Source: Atrichornis clamosus (Eukaryota; Chordata; Aves; Passeriformes; Menuridae). From it: a stretch of DNA of 64,000 bases. The first letter of the stretch is position 1; every line of letters starts with the position of its first letter. A program made the translations under genes and the position numbers. The DNA is taken from NCBI GenBank assembly GCA_013400975.1, contig WBMZ01011903.1:94546-158545 (forward strand). The letters are read 5' to 3'. The notes under the pieces were generated by a model. The model did not search any database and had not been told where the DNA came from. It saw only the letters and a list, made by a program, of their open reading frames with translations. This document shows positions 12,720 through 25,300 of this stretch, in pieces.

Positions 12720-13690
12720 CTTTTGTATTTTATAGTATTATATTATGGGAGTAGTGAGATTGTAGCTGAGATGAAGTGGGAACTTACATTTAAACCTCTG
12801 TTTTGGTTCATTTAAAGCTTGAGTTCACAATGGTCTTTAGAGGCCAGACTTCTGTCTAATGTATCTATATATATTTCTTTTAACATCTAAGATGATTCCA
12901 TGTCCAGACATTCCTTTGGGGACATAGAGGGTTAAGTCAGCTATTGGTGGTCTTGTCATTTGAGAAAAGTCTAGTGGCAACGGCAATTTCAGGATGATGA
13001 ACATCCACTGTTTCAGAGTAATTGCTGTTAGGGGCCCTAGGTACTGTCATTCTGCTGGACTAGGAGGCACAGCTCTCTCTTCCTTTCTCACATCTCCTTC
13101 CACATTACAGGTTATTCTCCCTTTATATGCTCAACGTTCCATTTTTTTAAAATTAACAGCAAAGCATTTTGTACTTGTCAGCTGGGCCGTTTAGGTGGAA
13201 CTGTTCCCGAGCATCTGCAGCCAGCTCCTTGGAGAAAGACTGGTGAGGTTTTGGTTCCTGCAGCAGCCAGAATTGACTGTTTTTATAATTTGTTTTTAAC
13301 TGTCTAAACTTACTGAAAAATTACAGTGACAGTAAAGTGCCCTGGGACAGTTTAAGAGGTAGTGAAGAAATTACAGTATTTCCATGTTTACCCCTGGCTG
13401 GTTGTCTCAAAATGTTGTGCAAATCATTGCTTTCAGCAATTCATGTATGCTGGGGCGTCTTCAGTCTCATCTTCTCCATGGTCCTGTACCTCTTCCATGA
13501 TGCCACCTGGCCTTGTTCCTAGGCCACCCCATCTGACATGTCCAATGTAAAGCAATATCTCCACTTAGCAGAATTTTAAGATTTTCTGAAAGTGAATGTA
13601 AGTGTGTGAGAAGCAGACTTGCAGTCCCTCTTGGATGTAGCATTTGGGAAGCATGTTGTAAAAGAGGCTTGGGCCAAGCCTCAACTCTAG
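12720..13690. other. Non-coding single-copy stretch
   Basis: No gene or RNA visible. Two overlapping short open frames (13337-13550) are not protein-like. Confidence 0.5.
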
Positions 13691-13696
13691 AAGATT

Positions 13697-14152
13697 ATAA
13701 AATCAGAGAATGTTAAGGTTGGAAAAGACTTTCAAGATCATTGAGTTCAACCTTTAACCAAATACCATCATGCTCACTAAACCATATAGACATATATGTG
13801 GCATGTCTACCCTTGTTTTTTTAACACTTCCAAGGATGGTGACTCCATCACTTCCATGGCAGCCTGTTCCAGTGCTTGACTATTCTTTCAATGAAGAAAT
13901 ATTTCTGTATATCCAACCCAAAACTCCCCTCGTGCAACTTGAGGCCAGTTCTAGTGTCCTATTACTTGTTGCCTGGAAGAAGAGGCTGATCCCCACCTCT
14001 CTAAAACCTCATTTCAAGTAGTTTTAGACAGTGCTAAGATCTTCCCTCAGCTTTTTTTTCCCCAGACTAAATCCCAGTACCCTCAGCTGTTCCTCATAGG
14101 ACTTATGTTCCAGACGTTGTATCCAGAAAACACCATCCATTCTGGACAGTGA
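13697..14152 (-). mobile_element. CR1 LINE, 5'-truncated 3' end
   Basis: The clearest mobile element in the window. On the plus strand it reads the reverse complement of an avian CR1 3' end: AATGTTAAGGTTGGAAAAGA, CAAGATCATTGAGTTCAACC, a diverged central part, GGATGGTGACTCCATCACTT, GCAGCCTGTTCCAGTGCTTG, CTTGAGGCCAGTTCTAGTGT, CTTGTTGCCTGGAAGAAGAG, CCCACCTCTCTAAAACCTC, and CTCAGCTGTTCCTCATAGGA. The homology fades near a TTCTGGACA motif. The copy covers only the last 450 bases or so of the element, as is usual for CR1, and the terminal 8-base (ATTCTATG-type) repeats are reduced to one decayed unit. It contains no intact reverse transcriptase. The 83-residue plus-strand frame inside it is meaningless. 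This element is the main evidence that the organism is a bird. Confidence 0.95.
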
Positions 14153-14159
14153 CTGAAGC

Positions 14160-15650
14160 AGGAATTGTGTGAAAAAAAACTAATAGAGGGCAGTGTATTT
14201 AAAGACTCCTGCATTAAAAAAACCGGAGCAGCACAAAAGTTGCACAGGCCTTCTCAATTCCGGCATTTCCTGATTTCAGATCACCTGACCTGTGCAGGTT
14301 TAGTATTTTCTCTGTGAAAGTTATTTTTGAGTGCAATAGGTGCTAATATTCTTGATCGATGCATAACTCATAAAAATTTCCATGCCAGTATCAGTATTTA
14401 TATACAGAGATAATTGTTGCTATGGTTATGTGGTGTCCTGAAAATGCTCGGTCTTTTTTTTCATATTTACTTTTCAAACAGGGCTTGGTCAAGTAAAGTA
14501 AATATCTTGCCTTAATTTAGGTTTTAAGTTTGCTGTAAAACTTGTTAAAAAAAAAAAAAGAAAAGAAAGAAACATTAGCGTTTCACAGCAGAAACACAAA
14601 AATTTTACATTACTAGGCAAAGTCGACTTGGCATTTTTCCTTTCAGTCAGTTTGTTTTTCTAATATAAAACTAATATGACATAATGTATAATCTAATTTG
14701 GAAATTACAATTTACTTGGAAGGATTATGCTGCCAGCCAATACCAACAAAGAAAGAAATTATTCAAGAATGTTTCTTTCCTTCTTAACGTGGTCGATAAT
14801 TTATTTTTCCTTCAGAAGATTACTTTTTTCTTTATAACATTTCCTGCTGGTGTGATTTGCATTAGGATTAAATAATATGTTCCATGCTTAACTTATGCAC
14901 CAAAGAAAGTGAATTTTTCCTCAAATTAAAAAAAAAAAGGTGCAAATTACTATCTTGTTATGGACTTCACTTTGCTTACTTCGCAGCAAAGAGTGTTGAT
15001 CATTTTCAGATGGCTTGGCAGTAATTACTTTATTTGTCCTGACAGTATTTACATGAAGGGGCAATTTGAAATGGGTAGATGTGTGTCTTTTATGAATAAA
15101 GGCCACTAAGATGGCTTAGAACAGGAAAAGTTGAAAAATGGGTAATCCAACTGTGGTAATTCTGACTAACACCGAATTATGGTGTTGACTCTTGTTAACC
15201 ACAGAAGTTTAAGCGTTCATCCAACACGTTGTGTTACAGGGCTGTGGTGTTTGTTCAGGAGCTTCCTATTCACAGTAACGTGCTGGGAATGTATTTAGTT
15301 GTATTAAATGTTTCCATGTCTCCTGTGGATGCTTTGGAGGGAGCATGTAAAGGAGCATTAGGAAAAAGAGGGGTGCCCAGTTCCACTGGAACAAGTTTGT
15401 GTTTGGCACAGCACCTAAAAGTGCAGCCTCTCGGTTAAGTGGAGAAAATTAGACACAATGGATCCCTTTTATGAAGAATTTATGATCCTGAGCAAAATGT
15501 GCCATGGACTAAAAGAGAGTGCTCTTAAAAAAAATAAATACGTATCCACTTCTGATTTCTCCAGTTCAATTACAAGTGAGATCCAACCGCCACATTATTA
15601 GGACTAATTTAAAGGGAAGTCTTCTATGGAATTTGGGTGGTATTGGAGTT
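14160..15650. other. Non-coding AT-rich stretch
   Basis: Single-copy sequence with no recognised gene. A poly-A tract with a purine tail lies at 14547-14570, and other A runs are at about 14928-14939. Confidence 0.55.
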
Positions 15651-15659
15651 GGATATGGA

Positions 15660-15926
15660 AAATCTGGGTTCAGTTATGGCTCTGCCACAGACCTTTGATT
15701 TCAGCCTCTGGCAAGTCACTTATCCTTGGCATTCCTCAGTTTCCCATCTGTAAAAGCAGGGTCATGTCGTTTCCCCCCATTCTTTCCCTCTTGCCTATTT
15801 AGTCTTGAGTTTCTTTAGGGAGTGATTTCTTGCAGTGTATTTCTAGTCATTTTTTACAAGTGTTCTGCACAATGAGACCTTAGTCTCAGTTGGGATCTCT
15901 GTTGTAATACAGATAATATTATTGTT
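15660..15926 (+). mobile_element. MIR-type (CORE-SINE) element
   Basis: A good match to the MIR layout. ATCTGGGTTCAGTTATGGCT and CTGCCACAGACC correspond to 'GGGTTCGAATCCCGGCTCTGCCA'. TCTGGCAAGTCACTTATCC corresponds to 'TTGGGCAAGTCACTTAACC'. TTCCTCAGTTTCCCATCTGT and AAAAGCAGGG correspond to 'CCTCAGTTTCCCCATCTGTAAAATGGGG'. Further on, AATGAGACCTTAGTCTCAGT, TGGGATCTCTGTTGTAATAC and AGATAATATTATT match the tail seen in reptile and bird MIR copies ('GGGGCCCTGATCTCAGTTGGGGCCTCT', 'AATACAAATAATAATAAT'). The copy is old but nearly full-length. It is transcriptionally inert as far as the sequence shows. Confidence 0.85.
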
Positions 15927-15929
15927 GAC

Positions 15930-16950
15930 AGCTGTTGTTGTATCTGTGTAATGTAGTAGCATAAAGTAATAGAGCTTCCTCCCCTCCTGGTATTTAAAAC
16001 TTAGAGAACACTTTTGTTGACTCTTCTTCTTGTTTGTTCTTTAATAAAGTTAGCTCAAAGCTATTTTCTGGAAGGCTAATTGAGTACTCATGGTAGTAAA
16101 CCAGGACTTTGAATGAACTCAGGGTACTGCCATCCTGCTGTAAAGATCTGCCTTGTGTTGTAGTTTCTTATCTTGAAACCTTGAAGATATGCTGATATCA
16201 TAGCAGGTCATCTACAGAGTAGGTAATTGGGATCATCATGTTAAACAGCTTGTTTGAATTTTTCAAATGTTTTTTCCTGCTGTAAGTTATTCTGTTCTTC
16301 TGAGGTTGAAAATTAAACTGTCTGAATTTTTAGTTTGTTTACCTTATGCCAGTATGCAGTCTGTCTGTTTGTCCTCATTTCCAGTGACATGGATTTGGTG
16401 GAAAAACTGACACTGAGCTGAAGGTCTTAAAAAACCTGCTTCCCAGATTCATGAAAATTTGAAGCTGGGTGAAGGTAAGAGACTTTCTTAGCCTCCCCTG
16501 CAAGACCTTCAGCCTGAGTATTAGACACTGAAAATCTAAACCACAAACCTTTTGGGATAATGGATTCAGTAGGCTCTGCCGCTCATGAAACTTCCTAACA
16601 TGTCAGGGTTTGCTGTAAGTGCAGCAAGACCTGATGTATCTTCCCAAACACAAAATGTTTTTGACTGTGTCGAAGGTGTCTTCTCTGTTTAGCCCAGCCT
16701 GGGTGTCTCTCCTCCTGCTTCTGCCTCAGAACAGGCAGGTGGAGTGTTCAGATAGCACCAGGACTTGGCTGTGCCAGGCACCATGCATGCCAATCTTTTT
16801 CCCAAGGGATCTGGTGCGTAAACAGATGTAGAAATCATAATAGGTGTAGAAACCACAAACCATCTTGGAATAACTTGAATTACAGCCAGAATAGGCACAG
16901 AAAAAAAAAAATCTTTTTGTTTGGACATAAATATAATTGACCTTCTATGT
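15930..16950. other. Non-coding single-copy stretch
   Basis: No gene recognised. Short frames near 16619-16928 lie on opposite strands over the same bases and do not look like exons. Confidence 0.5.
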
Positions 16951-16954
16951 GGTT

Positions 16955-17660
16955 GCTGGTGTCAAGCTGGTGCCGAAGTCCAAGGGCAGTTTATATGGCA
17001 GAGGCGGACGGCGAATTTCAGGTGCAGGCTGTAAAGATCTGCGTGTTGTCGCTGCCGTTTCCAGCCTTAATCACCAGACTTGAAGATAGAAAACAACATG
17101 GAGATAAGGCAAATGATCTCACATTTATTGAGTGAGTTTGACCTTGAGGATTGTCCACTCTGTGGCTTCATCTAAAAGTTGATCTTTGAAGGGTCTGGGA
17201 AGGCCTAACGAAGCTGTGAAATGTATTTGGAAAATGAGTATGGACGTGCTGAAACACCCTCCAGTATATCCCACCATAAAAGATGCGTATCAGATTCCTT
17301 GTGTGGCATTTGAAGACTATAAACATGTTGCCATGATTTGCTGTGTTTCCTGAGGGTTTACAAAAAAAAGTGGTCCTTTTAGGGGATTGCCGTATTGAGA
17401 TTGACAATTTGATGTAAACCATGGCCCAGCATCGAATGTTCTGTTTAATGCAATTCTGTGTCAGCTGTAACCAATTACGCTTTTCATTGTGTTCAGTGAC
17501 ACCGGCATGGCTCCTTTCTACCAAGTTGTTGCTAATACCATTTTATTCGCCTTCCATGGCCGAGCCCTGTTGGAAGCTGTGTTATATGTATAACCTGCTG
17601 CTCCTTTCCCTGTGTGCTGGCAAAGTGTGCGATACCCAGGTCAGCTTTGAGTCCTAAGAA
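16955..17660. promoter_or_regulatory. Candidate conserved non-coding block with retained CpGs
   Basis: CpG sites are dense relative to the surroundings. Roughly eight fall within about 110 bases at 16970-17065 (for example GGCGGACGGCGAATTTC, GTTGTCGCTGCCG). Others follow at CCTAACGAAG, GGACGTGC, GATGCGTATC, GCATCGAATG, ATTACGC, CACCGGC, TTCGCC, GGCCGAG and GTGCGATACC. In a methylated vertebrate genome, CpGs scattered through moderate-GC DNA often mark purifying selection. Overlapping frames on both strands (17168-17524 minus, 17421-17657 plus) resemble nothing known. Confidence 0.35.
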
Positions 17661-17669
17661 CTCTTTTGT

Positions 17670-18630
17670 GTGGCTTCAGGAATGGGGTCTTGAGGAAAGC
17701 GCTGGGACCTGGAGCTGAGTAGCAATGGGATAATCATTTGTAGCTAAAAACTGCAGCTGAGATGTTTCTGGAGGATTTTTCTGGTCACCTCTATACTTAG
17801 ACTGCTAATCCTGATTTGTGACTGCAGTAGGAAACTAAACTGGAAATAAGTTAAAGCTTTAATATAATCTATTTTTCCCTCCACCCATGAACACAAAGGC
17901 CATGAAAACCTTAATCCTCATGGTCCCCAGTGTAGTCCTGCATGGTTTCAAAGTTAAGTCCAGGACCTGAAAGGGTCCTGGAAAGGCAGGGATGTGTATG
18001 CCTGTGGAGAGAGTTTTCTGGCACAGAGAGCTCCTATGGGATGAGCGTATTTTTACACAGGGCTATTTTCTGGCTATCCTTTTCCCCCAGAAAGGTACTC
18101 CTAGTATAGGAAAAGTTCAGTAGTTGGTGTGGTTAATTTTAAGTGGCTCATTGTTTGTAAAGCTGACAGGAAGCTGGTGGCTGGCTCTGTGCAGGTCCAT
18201 GTCTGTCAGAGGTGTAGGCCATGGGGCAGCTCTCCATCTTCAACACATGAGCTCCCATTGCCCTTTGTTTGGAGGTGGGCAGCTTCTCTGGAGGTGGTGG
18301 GAGGATCTCCAGGCATGAGGGCAGCTAAGGCCTGGGCATGCTTCCACAGAGCATTTCAGGACTTCGATCTCATACCTAGAGGTGGCAACCCTGAGTGTTC
18401 AACTAATCAAGGATCTTGTCTCTGTCTGAGGCTGCAAGTGGGTACAAACAGAAGAGGAAAGGTGCAGAACACTTCTGAATACTCCCCATCCTGCAAGGAC
18501 CTCCTGAACTAGCAGTGGTTTAAGCTTTTATAACAACACTCAGGTTTTTTTGGTTTTTTTCTTGTAGTTTTGACAGTCTTCATTTAACCTGTATTATGTT
18601 AGTTGTACATCCTGTGTACACACAGTGTCC
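17670..18630. other. Non-coding single-copy stretch
   Basis: Nothing recognisable. A 127-residue open frame at 18129-18512 has no protein similarity that I can recall and no clean splice context. Confidence 0.5.
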
Positions 18631-18639
18631 CACATCTTA

Positions 18640-18860
18640 ACTCCAGCATTTGAATCTCCTTGTGCTTGCTTTGAACCTGCCACCTTTGAAAGTTTAATTT
18701 GATGTTCCTGCTCTAAGAACCCCAATTCTGGTGCTGGAAGAGATCGTGAACAACTTCTTCTTGCCCAACCCAGGATTTTGTACAAACAAATCATATCCTC
18801 TCTTACGCATCTTTTTTCCAGACAGAGGCTTGCTTAATCATTCCTTGTATGGAGACCTTT
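18640..18860 (-). mobile_element. Old CR1 LINE 3' fragment
   Basis: On the plus strand: TGCTTTGAACCTGCCACCTT, TTTAATTTGATGTTCCTGCT, CTAAGAACC, TGGAAGAGATCGTGAACAAC, TTCTTCTTGCCC, then AATCATATCCTCTCTTACGC and ATCTTTTTTCCAGAC. This order matches the reverse complement of ancient amniote CR1 3' ends ('TTTCAACCTGCCACCTATTAATTTCATTTGGTGTCCCC', 'GAAGAGTAAACAACTTTTCC', 'ATCATATCCCCCCTTAGTCGTCTCTTTTCCAAGC'). It is heavily decayed and non-coding. Confidence 0.65.
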
Positions 18861-18869
18861 GGCTATTGA

Positions 18870-21800
18870 ACTCTCCTCTCCTTGGGCAAAGCAGGCATCA
18901 GGACCTCAGATTGAGTCCTTGAGGCTCAGAAGTTTTTCATGAAGCAGCAAAAAATATCTTACCCAGGCAAGTGGAAATGGCTCAGGTCTCTCCCCTCAGT
19001 TTTCTTTACCCAGTGTCAGCCAGCAGCCATGGCAGAAACTTGACTACATTGCAACCAGAGTTGGAATTACTCCACTCTTAGGAGGTCTTGTTGAAATTCC
19101 CCATTTGTTCATAATCTGCTTACAAGTTTATGAGGCAGAGGTTTGGAGATAAGGGCCCAGAGATGCTGCAACTGGAAAGGGGATACAATTTGGGAAATGT
19201 TATTAATTTTTGACCTTCAGATCTACCCTGGCAGTAAGTGTGGATTTCCTCAAGGGGAGGTTGAAGGGGTGTCTTCACCCTGACATTGCTGCAGACAGCC
19301 TGGGACTATGGGGCAAAGCCTCTTCCAGTCTACCTAGGTAATCCTTGGAAGAGCTGGGAAGAAACCAGGTTACCTTCACACTGCAACCAGGACTTTGCTT
19401 GTCCTTAGAATAAATGAATATACTTCGCTCCTTCATATCGTAAATAAATCATTAAATCCGAGCTTGGAGGGAGGAAACAATAGCACTTTACAAAAGTGAT
19501 GTTGTTTCCCCTGAGATTGTCTATCAGCTGGCTTCAAACCCAGAATTTAGCTGCAGCTTGTTTAAAAACAGTGTCAGCCCTGCTGCTGTGCCATAAACTT
19601 TCATAAAATTGGAAAGACCCCTCATTACATGAGTGAGATTTTTATATCTGCTGAGTTTACAGCAAATCCGTGAGAAGTTTGGATGAGGGACTCAACAATT
19701 GGTTTTCATTTTAATCACTTTCCCAGTAGAAAGTAATTTTTTAACAAAATAAATAGCAGGGAAAAAAATTGTATTTAAAATTTTCATTTTTCCCCCATGA
19801 GGCTTTGGTTTTAAAAAGCTGTAAAAACATCCTTTACTTCCTTTGCTTTTGGCAAGAGAAAGCTTAAAATGGCTGGTTTCTAGAAACGTGACATAACATC
19901 TTGGCCTGTATGGCATAAAATGACAAAAATATTAAAATGAAGAACAATATTTTTTTAAATTTAGGCAAAAACCCCAAAACAAACCCCACTCATTTTCCAT
20001 TTTATCCATATTTTTCACCATGAAAGATTCCTCAGCTGACACCCAGACCCATGTGGCTGTGGCAAGAAGGTTCCTGATTTCCCATTATGGACTGTGCTCT
20101 TTGAGCCATACATTGCTGGCTGTGAAATGATATTTCAAAGCCATTAACACCAAAACACAGGGCTGGCTCTACAGCCCAACAGATGAACCAGTTGCTTCAG
20201 CTAGCCTGTTTCTCAGGGCAGTAAACAGCCCTGGATGATGGCAGAGCCTGGCAGGAGCATGGCCATCTCTCCCAGCACAGCCAGCTCAGCCCTCTGGTCT
20301 CTCAGGCTCCCCATCCTGGTGCTGCCTCTCCTCCTGGCCCTTTCCCTTGTGCTGGCACAATGCTGGGGTGGCGAAAGGCAGCTGTACCTGCTCGTGAGAC
20401 TTGGCTCTGGCACCTCTGTGTGCTGGATGCCTCCCTGTGATGAGGGTGCTCGTGATGGCAGCAGCAATCTCAGGCTGCAGAGGGTCAAGCACAGCAGGGT
20501 GTGGGGAGAGCTGTAAAAGCACAACCTCAAAATTATTAAATGGTTACAGTCGTCTTTGGTCTTCTTTTCTCCTTGAATTTGCTGCTGAGTTTGTCTCCCT
20601 TCTCTCTGAGTTGCAGCAATAGGACTTCTTGGCTTTGCGCACTGGTGTCAGTGAATCAGCTCCTTGTTCTTCGGGAGAAGGCATGGATCTCCAGGACACA
20701 AAGGGAGCGCACCACCTGAGACACGCTTTGGTGCTCCCTCCATAGGGGTGACCACTGCTTGCGGTCCCTTGTCAGTTTTGGAGGGACACAAAGCACGGGT
20801 GTCTTTGTGTGATGGCACATGTGGGGAAGGTCCTTCCAGTCGCCCTGGCCCCATGTGCCATGAGAGAGCCAGAGAAGGTGGCCTCAGCGAGGAGAGGGCT
20901 TCCTTGGAGCAAGGATCTGCTGAAATAGGGCATTTGCAGATGACACTGGGAGAAGGGCTGCTCCCCACAAAGGTTTAGCAGGGAGGGACGGGGGTGAGTG
21001 CTGAACTGCTGAGGCTGGAGGGAGATTGGGTGTTCTCAACTCGCATTTGAACTTTTTGTGATCTTCACAGAGTACCTCACCTGGGAGAGCACAGTCTCTG
21101 GAAAGACAAGCAATAAATGCATTTATTGCTTAGGGGTTCAGCTGGCTAAATGAGGTTTCATCCCACACTCTGGGCACTATGGCTCAGGCTTTTGGGTAAC
21201 ATGCAGTTCTTCAGGGAATCTCAATTGAAAGAAATCCATTTAGGAGAACACCACCTCCTGCCTTTTGCCACCCAAATGTTCTCCTAATGAGGGGTCTAAG
21301 ACAGACCCTTGTCTCCAACCAGAGTCCTAATCCAGAGTGTCTGGCCCCAGCAAGCCCTGCAGGCCAGGTGAGATGTGGCTGGATGAGATCTCTGCCCTGT
21401 GCAGGCATCTCAAGGGGTTCATGGTGCACAGGCTGGAGCATGCTCCTCCTCATCTCTCCATGTCACTGAGTGCCATCAGCCAGCCAGGCTCTGCTGTTCC
21501 CCTCAGGCAGCTGCCACAGGATTTCCAAGTGCTTTTAAGGAAAAAAAAAGGAAGAAAATGTGCAGGGAGTTTTACCAAGTGTGACCTGTAACAGATCATT
21601 AACTGAAAGCTAATTTTCCGGATAATGGATGTTGCTTTAAAGATGACTACTGGAATCTGATGCTTGCTCATAAAAACCATCAAGATTACACTTGATGATG
21701 ATAATGCTTTGTCTCTCTGAGAGTGCCCTTCATGTCATTTCTTCTATAGCTCTTAAAATGCTCGTTTAAGCTTTGAAGAATCCTGTGAAGCAGATTTTTT

Positions 21801-22310
21801 TTTTTAAACAGCAGATTGACCCATACTGAGACATACTGAAATATGGACACTTATTTTCAGGACCTGCAAGGGAGCTTGTGGCAGAATTGGGAGCTGAACT
21901 ACCCCTTGTTCCGCCCTCAGCTGCTAACAGGGCCAGGACTGCCTTTGAATATTGTAATTTGCAGGAGAAAGGCAGTTGGTTATCCCCCATAAGCATGTCC
22001 AGTGTTTCTTTCCTGTCATGGTTTCTATTTCTCTTTTCCTTTTTCCCACCTACTTCTTTATTTCTCTCCTACTAGTTTGAAAGAGTAGTACAGAAAACAG
22101 CATATAGGTAGCACATAATACTTCTGGGCAAGGAAAGCTCGCTCTCTGCACCTGGCAGCACAGCAGAGGGGATGGGGAGCTTGGATCATTACTGGAAAGA
22201 CAATTACTGGGAGAAAAGCTTTCTGTTTAAAAGATGAGTGAAACTGTGGCTTCGATTGCCTTCAGTCTCTGAGGATTCTGAAAGGAGATCTGTCAGATAT
22301 TTTTTGTCAC
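18870..22310. other. Non-coding single-copy stretch
   Basis: A gene-free stretch of about 3.4 kb. The 20.2-21.5 kb part is richer in GC and contains several overlapping frames on both strands, which reflects base composition. The frame 20235-20516 starts with a hydrophobic stretch and is treated as a finding. No repeat or RNA gene was recognised. Confidence 0.5.
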
Positions 22311-22317
22311 ATGCAGT

Positions 22318-22380
22318 TTGCCTGGACGCAGAGGGATGGACCAGATAATCTTGTAGAATCTTGTATTTTTGTGATGCTGT
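22318..22380 (+). mobile_element. CR1 3'-tail fragment (probable)
   Basis: CAGAGGGATGGACCAGATAA, TCTTGTAGAATCTTGTATTT and TTGTGATGCTG resemble the CR1 3' terminus in sense orientation ('GGGTTGGACTAGATGATCTT', 'CCAACC', 'GATTCTGTGATTCTG'). It is short and diverged, so the call is provisional. Confidence 0.5.
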
Positions 22381-22384
22381 TTGC

Positions 22385-25300
22385 ACACGATCAGAAGTGA
22401 GGAGGTACAGCCATATGGGGGATGTGAGGCTGTGTAAAATGTTATCTCTCTTCTCTGCCAGCAGGGGATGCATTTAAAGGCTGGTAGTCTTTTACAAGTG
22501 GAGAAAAAAAAATTGGTACGGGAGTTTCTAGGGGACCTTTGCTAATTTCATGTGCCACAAAGCAACTGAATGCAGAAGTGATTGAAACCAGCAGTCAAGG
22601 AGAAAAAGCAGCAACAAAGAACAAGCTTCCTCCCAGATTTTAGCTTGGTTTGAACTTCTGGTTCCTGGGAAGCAGCTCTACTCTGCAAGGGATGGCAGAG
22701 ATTCATGGACTCATATCCCAGTCTTTGCCCTCCCTGCATGTGGTAAATGTCTCTCCAGGAGGGAAATGTCAAGTCCCTGGTTATTTGTTTGCCTAATGGG
22801 AGTTGCTTTGAAACACCAAGTTATAGGGACAAATTCAATTAAAGTGGATGGGTTCATCTGGAATAAATTCATAGTGCCTCTGGAAGTGGTGGTCCTACTT
22901 TTGCTTTTCCCTGGGTATCTGCTCCGGTCCCCTGCCTTATATATGGAATCTTCTGTTATCCAGGTCACGGAGCTGACCTAGCTGATAACAAATCCCACAG
23001 AAAAGAAAAGCTAGTTTGAAATGTCTTCAACGCCTGTACCATCTCATTTTTTGTCTGGCTTCTGTTTTCTTCTATCAGTCCTGATCTCCAACGTTCAGTG
23101 CCAGGTTTTTGAACAAAACATAGCTCTGGTGTGCTCGAGAAGACCCCAAAGCATTGGGCCGGCAAAATACCATCCTCTCCACCTGCCTGCCACCTTCTCA
23201 GCACTGTGAATCTTGAACAGCTGGCAAAAGAATTGAAGTGACATGATCCCTGCTTGGATGGCTGGGCTGAAATGTCTATATTTACCTAACACACTGGGCT
23301 TCCTGATCCCTATTCCAACAATTTAGTCACTAAGCTACACTTAACACAGTTTTGGCCCAGCATCACACAGTTTAAATCCTGTCTGAATCCTTCTGCCAGT
23401 TGGTGTGACCCCTCTGAAGAACCAGAAGCAGCCTGTGAGAAACCTCAAGGCACAGGAACATCAGTAGAGTTTAGGCTTTATTAACCCAGACCATTTGTTC
23501 TTAGCCAAACAGACAGGAAAAACATAGGGAAAAAAATATGATTGATTGCACCTAGAACTCTTCAGTGACTCCTAAGAGGAAATGGAAAAACTCCAACTCT
23601 GCTTTCAGATCAGCTTCACCCTATTCCTGCTCGGGCTCGGGAGAGCACAGGGCTAGGGAAGCAAAGGGGTGACATTGTTCATTGAGCAATATCCAACGTC
23701 TGGGGCCTGTGTTGGCTTGTTCCTAGCAGGATAAGTGTCTACTTGATAGAACTAAAATGTCCCATGCTGGCTATTAGTAATTTGAGCTGATGGCCTGGAA
23801 AAATCCACTGCAAGTGACTGGGCGTGGCCATAATGCAAAGACTTATGCGACTGGGTTGGCTGGGACACTCTTGCCATCAGCACCTTGTCCTCACCATCCC
23901 AGTGGGTCCAAGGTTTTCTTTGTTTTCCTTCTCCAAGCAGCCTTTGAAAGCCTTCTCCTGGGGCAGGCAGTGTTGTGAAGCACTCTCCTCGTCCTTCTAC
24001 GGCAAATGCAGTTTTAGTTTGAATTCTGCCTTAGCTTTGCAGAGCTTCACCTTCTACCAGTGAATGTTGGACAGTGCAGCTTGTGGGACTCATGAAATAA
24101 AGTGGCACCTCATCCTCACTCCCTGCTTTTAAACTTTGTATAGCAGGAGGTAGACAATGTGTGTCGGTGTAATAGGCTCTTATGAACATAAATAGTAGAT
24201 ATGCAGGAGTGTGTCACATTCTTGCTGTATTTTGGTGGTCTATAGGGTTTGAATAAGCATTGATTTTCTTTTTCCTTGTTCTCTGTTCCATCTTCTAGCA
24301 GTGGTTACATTCTTGGGAAAGGGCTTTCCATTTCCTTGATGTCTTTTATCACCCACAGTGCACATGTAAGCAAAACAGCACTAATCAGAGTAATAACCAG
24401 AGAACAGTGTAAGCCAGGCAATTGAGAAGAAACTTTGCTTATTTGTCAAAGGAGTCACTTCTGTGCCTGTAAAGATGGAGCACTGTTGGAGACCGCCTGA
24501 AAATAATACATGTTAATGAAGCACGGAAATACATGGCAAAGTCTGTGTTTCTCTGCAGCACCTGTGATCTATAGAGTGCATAGAAAAACCTTTGTTAGCC
24601 TCTTAAAACAAACTCTTTATTTGAGAGAAACTCCTCTTTGTTTTTACTAGGTGAGATAAATGCGTTTCTTGTTCAGACACATGGTAGAAATGATTCCTAG
24701 CAATCTTTTTTCCCCTTTTTTTTCTAAAAATAAGCTGTGACGCTCAAATCATCTGCCCCCAATTTACTCCTGTGTGACCCTAAGACCCTGATCTGTCAGA
24801 TCTGTCCACATCTGTGCCCACCACTGAAGAATGTGGCAGATTCAACACAACATATGGCTGAAGCAGTGCATATGATATTCATGGGAAATGGAAGAAGCAT
24901 CACCATTTCCTTCGTACCAAACACCTCCTTGAGCTATTTGTACCCTGTACTCACAGAGATTCCAGGGTTTTGCTCTGCCATGAATTACACTCAGCAATCG
25001 AAATTTCAGTGCAACTGTTTGCAGATGCCTTTCCAGGGATTTCTTGAAGACATTCTAGGTGCTGTGTTTTTCCTAGCAAATAAATGAGCTTAGAAACAAG
25101 GCATGTTTTCAAGCCGTGACACCATTCTGAGGATGTGGCAAGACCTTTATGGTTAGGGAATTCATTTTGCATGCTATAAGGTTTAACTTATTTCTCTTTA
25201 AATCCTCACTTTCTCTTCTCCACTTCTTTGGATGAAGGGTGCAAAATCCTAGAGACTCAGGCTTTTGCAAAGCTATGGTTCCAGCCGGGATTGAAAAATA

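Noticed and set aside
13770..14021. 83-residue ORF
   Set aside because: Lies antisense within the CR1 3' end, so it is not a gene.
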